NCBI GenBank assembly: GCA_016292045.1
Contig: JAEEZX010000032.1
Span: 24,552-88,551 of the forward strand
Origin: Bacteroidaceae bacterium
Lineage (GTDB): Bacteria; Bacteroidota; Bacteroidia; Bacteroidales; Bacteroidaceae
DNA length: 64,000 nucleotides
Direction of reading: 5' to 3'
Below the pieces are notes generated by a model. It did no database searches, had not been told where the DNA came from, and saw nothing but the letters and a program-made list of their open reading frames with translations. Below, one piece after another: positions 19,248 through 29,827 of this stretch. The position numbers were made by a program, and so were the translations under genes. Numbering within the stretch: the stretch's first letter is position 1; each line of letters begins with the position of its first letter.

Positions 19248-20353
19248 TAGAAGAGGACCTTCTGCCCCTCCATCACATTGTTGGCACCAACGGTAACGAT
19301 GCGGTCGCCCACGGAGAGACCGCTAACGACCATGCAGTCCTGACCGTTGCCGATATCCTCCGTCGTCACCTCAATGGCCGTGACGGTGCTGTCAGGCAGC
19401 ACCTTATAGACCTGCTGACGATCCTGCAGCTTCACCACTGCCACCAAAGGAATCACCATAATATCCTTCTCAGGCATCGGGAGCACCACCGTGCCCTGCA
19501 CGCCGGAATAGAGCTGGCCGTCAGGATTGGGGAACGTGGCCTTGCAGGCCAGAGAACCCGTAGCGGCATTGACAACGCCCGTAAGACTGATGATGCGACC
19601 CTTGTGGGGATATTCCGTACCGTTTTTCATAACAAAGCTCACATCGGGAAGATTCTCGATATATTTATCCTTGTCGTCTCTGGACATGCCCGACTTCACC
19701 AAGGTCTCCACGATGTTCTCCGTCAGTGAGAACTCGGCGTTCATCTCGGTGTTGCCGCTCAGGATGGTCAGTTCCGTCATGGGCGAAACCTGATCACCGC
19801 TGCGCACGGGAATCTCACCGATGAGACCGCTCACAGGAGCCGTAATGGTGCAGAAGCCAAGGTTCACCTTCGCACGATTGACGGCAGCACGGGCCTGAGC
19901 CACAGAGGCCTGGGCACGCTTGTAGGAATTTGCGGAATTGTCAAGCATGTAGCGGCTTACAATCCTGTTCTCAAACAGATTCTTGTTTGATTCATATTCC
20001 AACTGGGCGCTGCTCTCGTTGGCCAAAGCGGCCTCCAGATTGGCCTCGGCCGACTCCAGTTCGAGCTGGGCGTTGCGCGAGTCGATGACGAAGAGCGTCT
20101 GACCCTTATTCACATGGTCGCCCTCAACCACGCATATCTGCATCAACTGTCCGCTCACCTGTGGTGTGATGGTCACGTCGGTCTTACCCTTCATCCTGGC
20201 ACTGAACTTAATAGGCAGCGTGATGTCCTGTTTATCAACCGTGAGCGTCTCAAACGACGAATTCGTCTCTTTGGGCAAATCCAAACTGCACGATACCAGA
20301 CATGCCGATATGGCAAGCATCACTGCCCATAACATAGCAATTCTCTTTTTCAT
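19247..20353 (-). CDS. RND periplasmic adaptor (MFP/HlyD family)
   Basis: Lipoprotein signal MKKRIAMLWAVMLAISACLVSCS, TPQVSGQLMQICVVEGDHVNKGQTLFVID. Track ORF from 20530 carries a spurious N-terminal extension. Confidence 0.92.
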   Translation of the reverse strand: MKKRIAMLWAVMLAISACLVSCSLDLPKETNSSFETLTVDKQDITLPIKFSARMKGKTDVTITPQVSGQLMQICVVEGDHVNKGQTLFVIDSRNAQLELESAEANLEAALANESSAQLEYESNKNLFENRIVSRYMLDNSANSYKRAQASVAQARAAVNRAKVNLGFCTITAPVSGLIGEIPVRSGDQVSPMTELTILSGNTEMNAEFSLTENIVETLVKSGMSRDDKDKYIENLPDVSFVMKNGTEYPHKGRIISLTGVVNAATGSLACKATFPNPDGQLYSGVQGTVVLPMPEKDIMVIPLVAVVKLQDRQQVYKVLPDSTVTAIEVTTEDIGNGQDCMVVSGLSVGDRIVTVGANNVMEGQKVLF

Positions 20354-20367
20354 ATTGTTTTGTTTTT

Positions 20368-20550
20368 TTAGTATTTCCAGAAATCGTATTTCATGCGCAG
20401 TTCCTGCTGCTTCTCGGGCGGAAGCGACTTGAAATAGCCGCGCCAGCTGGGACAGAAGTTTATCTGCCAGCGCCAGAAACGTCCTACGAGCGACTTGGGG
20501 TTCTTTTCGTACTGAGCACGCAGTACGCACTTTTCACATGGGTATTTCAT
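20368..20550 (-). CDS. 60-aa conserved-looking cysteine microprotein upstream of RND operon
   Basis: MKYPCEKCVLRAQYEKNPKSLVGRFWRWQINFCPSWRGYFKSLPPEKQQELRMKYDFWKY; ends 14 bp before the adaptor start, same strand. Confidence 0.65.
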   Translation of the reverse strand: MKYPCEKCVLRAQYEKNPKSLVGRFWRWQINFCPSWRGYFKSLPPEKQQELRMKYDFWKY

Positions 20551-20675
20551 TTTTTTTAATATTTTTAAACAAAAACTGCGCAAAGGTACAAAAAAAATCC
20601 TCCATATCGAGATGATACAGAGGATTAATTTTACAAATTAACGCGTTTTTAATTTGTTCCTGTAAAAACCAACGG

Positions 20676-22856
<2,181 letters not shown>

Positions 22857-23025
22857 TTATCTTGTTATTTTTCCAATCATCCCGTTGATTTTCTTTTACA
22901 TTTTTGACACATTTTGTCCAAAAACTGTTGCAAAGTTAATCATTTCCCGTAACACGAGGTGACTATTTATGGATTTATTAATATATTTGCATTCAAAACA
23001 ACATTATTTAACTATTTTACACGCC

Positions 23026-23625
23026 ATGAAACAGAAAAATGCATTCCGTGCGATTCTCTTTGCGGCCTTGCTGACAGTTCCCGTTTTTGCACAGACAATA
23101 AAAGGAAAGGCCGATAAGGTTACAAGCCTTGAAGTGTCATTCAACTACGAGAAACAGGCAGGCCCCGGCTCCAATCAGTATGCCGTGTGGATAGAGAACG
23201 AAAAGGGCGAAGTGGTGAAGACACTCTTCGTCACATCGTACACAACAAAAGGACGTGCACGCGGCGGCCAGAAAGCTACGCGAGGTTACATAGTGCGCCC
23301 GGCATGCGTACCAACGTGGGTTAAGACTGTAAAGGCAGAGGAGCAGAATGACGAACAGCTGGATGCCTTCACCGGAGCCACACCGCAGAACAGCGGCAAG
23401 CAGACATTCTCGTGGGACTTCACCGACCAGCAGGGAAAGGCCGTGCCGCAGGGCACATACAAAGTAATGGTGGAAGCCACGCTATTCTCTGCCAGCGACA
23501 TAGTGTATTCCGGCACCTTCTCCACCAAGGACAAGGCCGGCAAAATAACCATCACCTCAACGCTCACCGAACCCGACGAGAGACACAAGGACATGATAAC
23601 GGAGGTGAAGGTCGTACTGAAGTAG
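23026..23625 (+). CDS. DUF2271 domain protein
   Basis: 199 aa after choosing MKQKNAFR start; FSWDFTDQQGKAVPQGTYKVMVEATL. Confidence 0.75.
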   Translation: MKQKNAFRAILFAALLTVPVFAQTIKGKADKVTSLEVSFNYEKQAGPGSNQYAVWIENEKGEVVKTLFVTSYTTKGRARGGQKATRGYIVRPACVPTWVKTVKAEEQNDEQLDAFTGATPQNSGKQTFSWDFTDQQGKAVPQGTYKVMVEATLFSASDIVYSGTFSTKDKAGKITITSTLTEPDERHKDMITEVKVVLK

Positions 23626-23667
23626 TATTTTGAAATAAACATAGAAATAAAACCTGTAGTTACAAAA

Positions 23668-25323
23668 ATGGTTTCAATCGTTGTACTGGCAATGCTTTGC
23701 TGTATTATGCTGAACACATCGTGCGCCCGGGAGGCGCAGGCCGCAAATACGGAAGAACTCACAACACCCGGTAATCCCTATCTTCCCCTGTGGGAATATA
23801 TCCCAGACGGAGAACCCTACGTATTCGAAGATCCCGACCACCCCGGGAAGCAGCGCGTATATATCTACGGCTCACACGACACAAGAAAGACTGAATACTG
23901 CGGCCACGATCTGGTGGTGTGGTCGGCATCTGTGGATACGCTCTGGCGCTGGCGCTACGACGGCATGATACTCGCCGTGGACAAGAACGGCAAGGGAGAA
24001 CCCTTTGATGCCAAAGGAAGCGCAGATGTACTGTTCGCTCCCGACGTGACACTCATGACCGACAGCAACGGCGTAAAGACCTACTATCTCTTCCCCAACG
24101 ACCAGGCATGGGGACGCAATTCACTCATCGCCAAGAGCAGCCGTCCCGACGGGCCCTTCGAGGTGTGCAACTGGAGCGAGGAGAATCCCAACAGGGCTAC
24201 CGGCATTTTCAGTTTCGACCCCGCCGTATTTGTCGACGATGACGGACGCGTGTACGGCTACTGGGGATTCGAGCACTCGTTTGCCGCAGAGATAGACCCC
24301 AAGACGATGTGCACGGTGAAGCCCGGCACGGAGATGGTGGACGGAATGATATCCGGCTTTAGAGAGCCCGGAGTGTTCCGTTTCTTCGAAGCCTCGTCGA
24401 TACGCAAGATAAAGGATAAGTATGTGTTTATCTACAGCCGTTTCACCGAGGATGGCGAGTTCGGTCTACCCACCAGCAACTATACTCTGGCCTACTGCTA
24501 CAGCGACCATCCTCTCGGCCCCTGGACCTATGGCGGCACCATCATCGACGGCCGTGGCCGTGAGATAAACGAGAAGGGCGACACTATTGCCTCCGGAGTG
24601 GTCTCCGGCAACACGCACGGCAGCATCTGCGAGATAAACGGACAGTGGTATGTATTCTACCACCGTCAGGCCGGTCTCAACGAGTACGCCCGCCAGGCTA
24701 TGGTAGCTCCCATAGAGGTGAAGGTGGAGGAAGGTCACGGCGGCAAGGTGGAAATATCCGAAGGTGAATACAACTCCGAGGGCTTCGCACTCAACGGACT
24801 CAACCCTCTGGAGCGCCACTCCGCAGGTATCGCCTGCTGGATTACCGGTCCGAAGACAGCGGAGCACAACTGGCCCAACAACACCTACTATGGTTCGTAC
24901 GTAGAGACGACATATGGCACCCACACCAATTTCGAGGCGCCCTACGACCTGAAGAACAACACCAACCACGTGGTGAACAATACCGACGGCAGCATCGTGG
25001 GTTACAAGTACTTTAACTTCACTAACGCCAACGGCACAAAACTGTTCCCAGGCAATGACGCAAAACTACGGTTGAACCTCATACCACTCGGTGTGGACGG
25101 CACCATCGAGATATGGGCAGACCGTCCTTGGGCATCTCAGGGCGGAAAGGTGCTGGGCACCATCGAGCTGAAAGCCGACATGCCGCAGAAGTCCACCGAA
25201 CTGCGTGTCACTTTGCCCGACCTCAACCAGCTGGAATACAAACGTGCTATTTTCTTTGTATTCAAGTCGGACACCAAGGAGAAATCCCTCTGCACGCTGG
25301 AGGACTTCGTCTTCGAGAAGTAA
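23668..25323 (+). CDS. GH43 glycoside hydrolase (with C-terminal CBM6-like region)
   Basis: 551 aa lipoprotein (LNTSC); YVFEDPDHPGKQRVYIYGSHD, SADVLFAPDV, EASSIRKIKDKYVFIYS. Confidence 0.88.
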   Translation: MVSIVVLAMLCCIMLNTSCAREAQAANTEELTTPGNPYLPLWEYIPDGEPYVFEDPDHPGKQRVYIYGSHDTRKTEYCGHDLVVWSASVDTLWRWRYDGMILAVDKNGKGEPFDAKGSADVLFAPDVTLMTDSNGVKTYYLFPNDQAWGRNSLIAKSSRPDGPFEVCNWSEENPNRATGIFSFDPAVFVDDDGRVYGYWGFEHSFAAEIDPKTMCTVKPGTEMVDGMISGFREPGVFRFFEASSIRKIKDKYVFIYSRFTEDGEFGLPTSNYTLAYCYSDHPLGPWTYGGTIIDGRGREINEKGDTIASGVVSGNTHGSICEINGQWYVFYHRQAGLNEYARQAMVAPIEVKVEEGHGGKVEISEGEYNSEGFALNGLNPLERHSAGIACWITGPKTAEHNWPNNTYYGSYVETTYGTHTNFEAPYDLKNNTNHVVNNTDGSIVGYKYFNFTNANGTKLFPGNDAKLRLNLIPLGVDGTIEIWADRPWASQGGKVLGTIELKADMPQKSTELRVTLPDLNQLEYKRAIFFVFKSDTKEKSLCTLEDFVFEK

Positions 25324-25335
25324 GCCTTTCTCTTT

Positions 25336-27273
25336 TTACTGCAAGAATTTCTGGAACGGGCTCATCGGCAGCCCGTTCTTGCTATATACGTTGGCCCGGA
25401 TAGGATTGTTCTTCCAGGCGTAGCGTATGGAAACAGGATTAGCGAGCGGTGAGGTAATTACGATACGGTTGCCACTGCCCTCTGCCTTGGCATTGACATA
25501 GCGGCCATCACTGCCTGCCACCTCAAACTCAAAGAATTCACCGTCGCGAAGCAGCGGCTGCGACAGCGTGCACACCACGGCACCGTTTTCAACCGAGGCC
25601 GACACCACTTCCGGCGACAACAGAGTGCGCGGATTCCACAACAGGCGCTCGAGAGCCAAAGCCACACGCGCTGCCACTTCCTTCTTGCGCAGAGGATGAA
25701 TATCAACGGTTTCACCGAGATCTATTGTCACAACCAGTTCTGCCCGGCCATCCCCGGCAGCCACCTCGCGCTGCGCTTCGCGCACCACGGACCAACCCGT
25801 GTGCTGCGGCTTGTCGGAGGGCTCCATATAGTTGGCAAGCTGGATGATGACAAAGGGCAGCTGCGGACGCCCGAAAGCCTGACGCCAGTTGGATATAAGC
25901 AGGCGCAACATAGCAGCATACTCACGGGCCTGCGCCATATCACCGGCATTGGATTCGCCTTGATACCACAAGACACCGGCCACCGCGTAGGGAGCCATCG
26001 GACTAATCATTCCGTTGAAGAGTACGGAAGGCAGATTCTGCAAACTGATGCCGCCACCCGGACAGCGCGGCATCTCCAATCCCGGGTACAGTTTCCAGCG
26101 CTGTCCCAAAAGTTGGACATCGTCCTTGCCGAATACCAGACGATAGGGCTTCTCCTTCACGAAATAAGGTATGCCGCTTTTATTCACAAAACGCACGGCG
26201 ATAACGTTGTCTCCCTCGCGCAGCACACCCTCCGGCACCTGATAGCGGCGCGGAGGATACTGATAACCGGTGGTGCCCACCTGCACCCCGTTGATATAAG
26301 TGATATCACTGTCGTAGAGCGTGCCGAGGAGTAGTTGAGCAGCTTTGCCGGCGTGCTCCTTACTGATATTAATGTGCTGACGCAGCCACAAACTGCCTAT
26401 CCACTCGCGGCGACCGGAGAGCGGCGACGGAGAGGCCGTAAGATTATACTGGTCGACATCCGTCCAGCGGGAATCGTCGAAATCCAGGCGGGTGTACTCC
26501 CCCATTCCCGGATCACCGGCATCGAGCATCCCGCGCCAGCTCTGCTCGGCAAGAGAGCCGGCACGTTGCTGGGCCTGCACCAGTCCGTCGTTCTGATAGA
26601 GCTGCGTCTGACGGCGGAGTACGGGATAGTACTTGGTTATGGAGTCGGAGGCTATCCACGCCTCGACGGGCGTACCTCCCCACGCACTCTCTATAATACC
26701 TTGGGCCACGCCCTTCTCCCGCTGCAACTGTTTGCCCAGGAAATAACCGATAGCAGAGAAACGCCAGGCATTCTCACGGTTGAGACGCTGCCACGATGTG
26801 GGACGAAGGTCGGCGGAAGGCCCGTTGGTATCCGTCTGATACTGCACATGAAAGAGACGCACCATGTCGTTGCTGTCATTGAGTTCGTCGGGATATTGTG
26901 GCGACACACGTTCGAGGGTGGTCTCCATGTTCGACTGACCGGAACAGAGCCATACGTCTCCCACCCAAACATCATCCATCCTACATCTTACATCTTCCCT
27001 CTTACCTCTTACCTCCAGAACATACGGTCCTCCGGCCTTCATAGCAGGAAGGTCCACACGCCAATACCCGTCAGCATCAGCTGTCGCTGTACACGTCTTC
27101 TTGTTCAGGCTCACTGTCACTATTTCCCCGGGGGCGGCCTGTCCCCAAACAGGAATATCGGTGCCTCTCTGGAGCACCATACCCGACTGGAATATCTGCG
27201 GCAGACGAATTTCGGCGCTACACAAGGCTACACCGAGCATCAACATCCACAGGATAGTAATCTTTTTTCTCAT
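25336..27273 (-). CDS. Sialate O-acetylesterase-like protein
   Basis: MRKKITILWMLMLGVALCSAEIRLPQIFQSGMVLQRGTDIPVWG, VWLCSGQSNMETT, GVLWYQGESNA. Confidence 0.9.
   Translation of the reverse strand: MRKKITILWMLMLGVALCSAEIRLPQIFQSGMVLQRGTDIPVWGQAAPGEIVTVSLNKKTCTATADADGYWRVDLPAMKAGGPYVLEVRGKREDVRCRMDDVWVGDVWLCSGQSNMETTLERVSPQYPDELNDSNDMVRLFHVQYQTDTNGPSADLRPTSWQRLNRENAWRFSAIGYFLGKQLQREKGVAQGIIESAWGGTPVEAWIASDSITKYYPVLRRQTQLYQNDGLVQAQQRAGSLAEQSWRGMLDAGDPGMGEYTRLDFDDSRWTDVDQYNLTASPSPLSGRREWIGSLWLRQHINISKEHAGKAAQLLLGTLYDSDITYINGVQVGTTGYQYPPRRYQVPEGVLREGDNVIAVRFVNKSGIPYFVKEKPYRLVFGKDDVQLLGQRWKLYPGLEMPRCPGGGISLQNLPSVLFNGMISPMAPYAVAGVLWYQGESNAGDMAQAREYAAMLRLLISNWRQAFGRPQLPFVIIQLANYMEPSDKPQHTGWSVVREAQREVAAGDGRAELVVTIDLGETVDIHPLRKKEVAARVALALERLLWNPRTLLSPEVVSASVENGAVVCTLSQPLLRDGEFFEFEVAGSDGRYVNAKAEGSGNRIVITSPLANPVSIRYAWKNNPIRANVYSKNGLPMSPFQKFLQ
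26970..27018. repeat. Heptamer tandem array inside sialate O-acetylesterase-like CDS
   Basis: Coding strand CTGGAGG TAAGAGG TAAGAGG GAAGATG TAAGATG TAGGATG GATGATG, encoding LEVRGKREDVRCRMDD. Confidence 0.9.
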
Positions 27274-27377
27274 GGCACTGCAAAAATACGCATTTTTCTT
27301 TTCATAAAGCATAAAACAAAAGACAAAATTCAAAAAAAAACTTTAACTTTGTGAGGAATTTAATACCTAAAACAGTT

Positions 27378-28778
27378 ATGTCGACAGTTTCTACAGACCA
27401 AAACTCAAAAGGATTCTATAAACTATCGTGGCTTCAGCGTATCGGTTTCGGCTCGGGCGACCTTGCACAGAATCTTATCTTCCAGACAACATGTATGTAC
27501 CTGTTGTTTTTCTACACCGACATCTACGGTCTCAACGCAGTAGATGTATCGGTGATGTTTACAGTGGGCAATGTGGCCAATGTTATCTGGGACCCCATCG
27601 TGGGAGCGCTGATTGATAAGCACTCGCCGCGTCTGGGCAAGTATCGCAGCTATCTGGTGTTTGTAGGCATACCGCTGACGGGCTTTGCCATCCTCTGTTT
27701 CTGGAACGGATTTGCACCGTCGCTGCTCTACGCCTACGTCACCTATATTGCAATGACGCTGCTCTACACCTTCATCAATGTGCCGTACGGAGCGCTGAAC
27801 TCGTCGCTCACCCGTGACACCGATGAAATCACCATCCTCACCTCCGTGCGTATGTTCATGGCCAACTGCGGCGGTCTAGCTGTGGGTTCGGGACTGCCCC
27901 TGCTCATTGCCTATTTCACGAAAGAAGAGACCACAGGTCTGCCCAAAGACCCCGTAGCGTGGTTCACCACGATGACCATCTACGCCCTTGCGGGACTGGC
28001 TCTGCTCTTCTTCTGCTTCAGCCAGTGCCGGGAACGCGTGGTGATGGATGCCAGCGAGGCTGCCAACGTGAAGATAAGCGACCTGTGGATGGAGTTTTTC
28101 CACAACCGTCCCCTGCGTGTCATCGCATTCTTCTTCATCACAGCCTTTGCTATGATGTCTATCGGCAACGCAGCCGGTGCATATTTTATCAACAGTAATA
28201 TGCACGGTTCGCCCGACCAGCTCTCCATATTCATGGGATTGGGCTCGGCCCCCTCATTCATTTTCATGCCGCTGGTGCCCATGATTAAGAAGATGGTAGG
28301 CAAGAAGAATATGTTCTATCTCTTCCTCAGCATCGCCATCATCGGTATGGCATTCCTGTATGTCGTCGCCAAGATGGAGAATCCCAGCATGACTGTCGTC
28401 TATATCGCACAGTTCGTGAAATCCACCGGTGTCATCGTGGCCACGGGTTATATGTGGGCTCTCGTGCCGGAGGTTATCTCCTACGGTGAATATGTCAGCG
28501 GCAAGCGTATCGCCGGCATCGTGAACGCTCTCACCGGTATTTTCTTCAAGGCCGGTATGACACTGGGCAGTGTGGTAGCTCCCGCCGTTCTGGCATACGT
28601 GGCATATAATCCCGATGTCATTGAGCAGACACAAGAGGCTCAGGAGGGTATTCTGTGGCTCGTCTGCGTCATTCCCGCCGCTCTGCTGCTGCTGGCTATG
28701 TTTATCATTTCCAAATACGAACTCACCGATGAAAGAATCGATGAAATTAATAAAGAAATCGAATCCCGCAACTTATAA
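27378..28778 (+). CDS. GPH-family sugar:cation symporter (MFS)
   Basis: FGSGDLAQNLIFQTTCMYLLFFYTDIYGL; multi-TM. Track start 27351; MSTVSTDQ start preferred. Confidence 0.92.
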   Translation: MSTVSTDQNSKGFYKLSWLQRIGFGSGDLAQNLIFQTTCMYLLFFYTDIYGLNAVDVSVMFTVGNVANVIWDPIVGALIDKHSPRLGKYRSYLVFVGIPLTGFAILCFWNGFAPSLLYAYVTYIAMTLLYTFINVPYGALNSSLTRDTDEITILTSVRMFMANCGGLAVGSGLPLLIAYFTKEETTGLPKDPVAWFTTMTIYALAGLALLFFCFSQCRERVVMDASEAANVKISDLWMEFFHNRPLRVIAFFFITAFAMMSIGNAAGAYFINSNMHGSPDQLSIFMGLGSAPSFIFMPLVPMIKKMVGKKNMFYLFLSIAIIGMAFLYVVAKMENPSMTVVYIAQFVKSTGVIVATGYMWALVPEVISYGEYVSGKRIAGIVNALTGIFFKAGMTLGSVVAPAVLAYVAYNPDVIEQTQEAQEGILWLVCVIPAALLLLAMFIISKYELTDERIDEINKEIESRNL

Positions 28779-28796
28779 ACTTTAAACTTTAAACTA
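28776..28796. repeat. Heptamer array TAAACTT TAAACTT TAAACTA(TG)
   Basis: Runs from the TAA stop of the symporter to the ATG of GH43. Confidence 0.85.
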
Positions 28797-29827
28797 TGGC
28801 TCCCAGATATCTTTTCCCCAGTGATTATATGGCAGACCCCGCTGCCCACGTGTTCAACGGCAGATTGTATATCTACCCCTCCCACGACCGCGAGTGCGAA
28901 AACGTGTTCGACGACGACGGCGGCCATTTCCAGATGCGCGACTACCACGTACTCTCGTTTGATGATATTGAGAACGGCCCTGTGACCGACCACGGCGTGA
29001 TTCTCGACCAGGACCAGGTGGCTTGGGTGGAGAGTCAGATGTGGGACAGCGATGTGGTGGAGAAAAACGGCAAATACTATCTCATTTTTTCTGCCAAGGA
29101 CCCGAACGGCGAGTTCCACCTCGGTGTGGCTGTTGCCGAGCGTCCCGAGGGACCCTTCATTCCCGAGGAGCATCCCATACGCGGTGCCTACAGTATCGAT
29201 CCCTGCGTGTTCAAGGACGATGACGGCCAGATATACTGCTACTACGGCGGACTCTGGGGCGGCCAGCTCCAGTGGCACGTGCCCCTGAGTGTCAACCCGT
29301 TCATGCAGTCCGACAAGGAAACGGTTCCCACTGGCTACGTTGACATAGGCCACGCTCCCGACAAGAAAACCGAACTGTGGGCTTCTGGCAATGCTCCTGC
29401 CCTCTCGAGCTATGTGGCTCGCATGACAGATGACGTGAAGCAGTTCCGCGAGGCTCCGCGTTCAGTGGTTATCCTTGACAAGAACGGACAGCCCCTGCGT
29501 GCCGACGACCCGCACCGCTTCTTCGAGGCCAGTTGGATGCACAAGTACAACGGAAAATACTACTTCTCCTACTCCACCGGCGACAGCCATTTCCTGTGCT
29601 ACGCTACGGGAGACAACCCCTACGGCCCCTTCACCTATCAGGGCGTCATCCTCGAACCCGTAGTAGGTTGGACAACCCACCATTGCATAGTAGAGTTCAA
29701 AGGACAGTGGTATCTGCTGTATCACGACTGCGTGCCCTCGAACGGCATCACACATCTGCGCTCGCTGAAGGCACAGCGTCTCTTCTACAACGAGGACGGA
29801 ACCATCAAGACTGTTGTCAATGAATAG
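28796..29827 (+). CDS. GH43 beta-xylosidase/alpha-L-arabinofuranosidase
   Basis: 343 aa; MADPAAHVFNGRLYIYPSHDRE, YSIDPCVFKDDDGQIYCYYGG, FFEASWMHKYNGKYYFSYS. Confidence 0.93.
   Translation: MAPRYLFPSDYMADPAAHVFNGRLYIYPSHDRECENVFDDDGGHFQMRDYHVLSFDDIENGPVTDHGVILDQDQVAWVESQMWDSDVVEKNGKYYLIFSAKDPNGEFHLGVAVAERPEGPFIPEEHPIRGAYSIDPCVFKDDDGQIYCYYGGLWGGQLQWHVPLSVNPFMQSDKETVPTGYVDIGHAPDKKTELWASGNAPALSSYVARMTDDVKQFREAPRSVVILDKNGQPLRADDPHRFFEASWMHKYNGKYYFSYSTGDSHFLCYATGDNPYGPFTYQGVILEPVVGWTTHHCIVEFKGQWYLLYHDCVPSNGITHLRSLKAQRLFYNEDGTIKTVVNE

Noticed and set aside
16709-19729. 1006-aa plus-strand ORF
   Set aside because: Antisense shadow of the RND permease and adaptor; His/Arg-rich, low-complexity composition.
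20354-20530. N-terminal extension of the RND adaptor ORF
   Set aside because: A clear lipoprotein signal peptide begins at 20353, and the extension overlaps the 60-aa microprotein in another frame.
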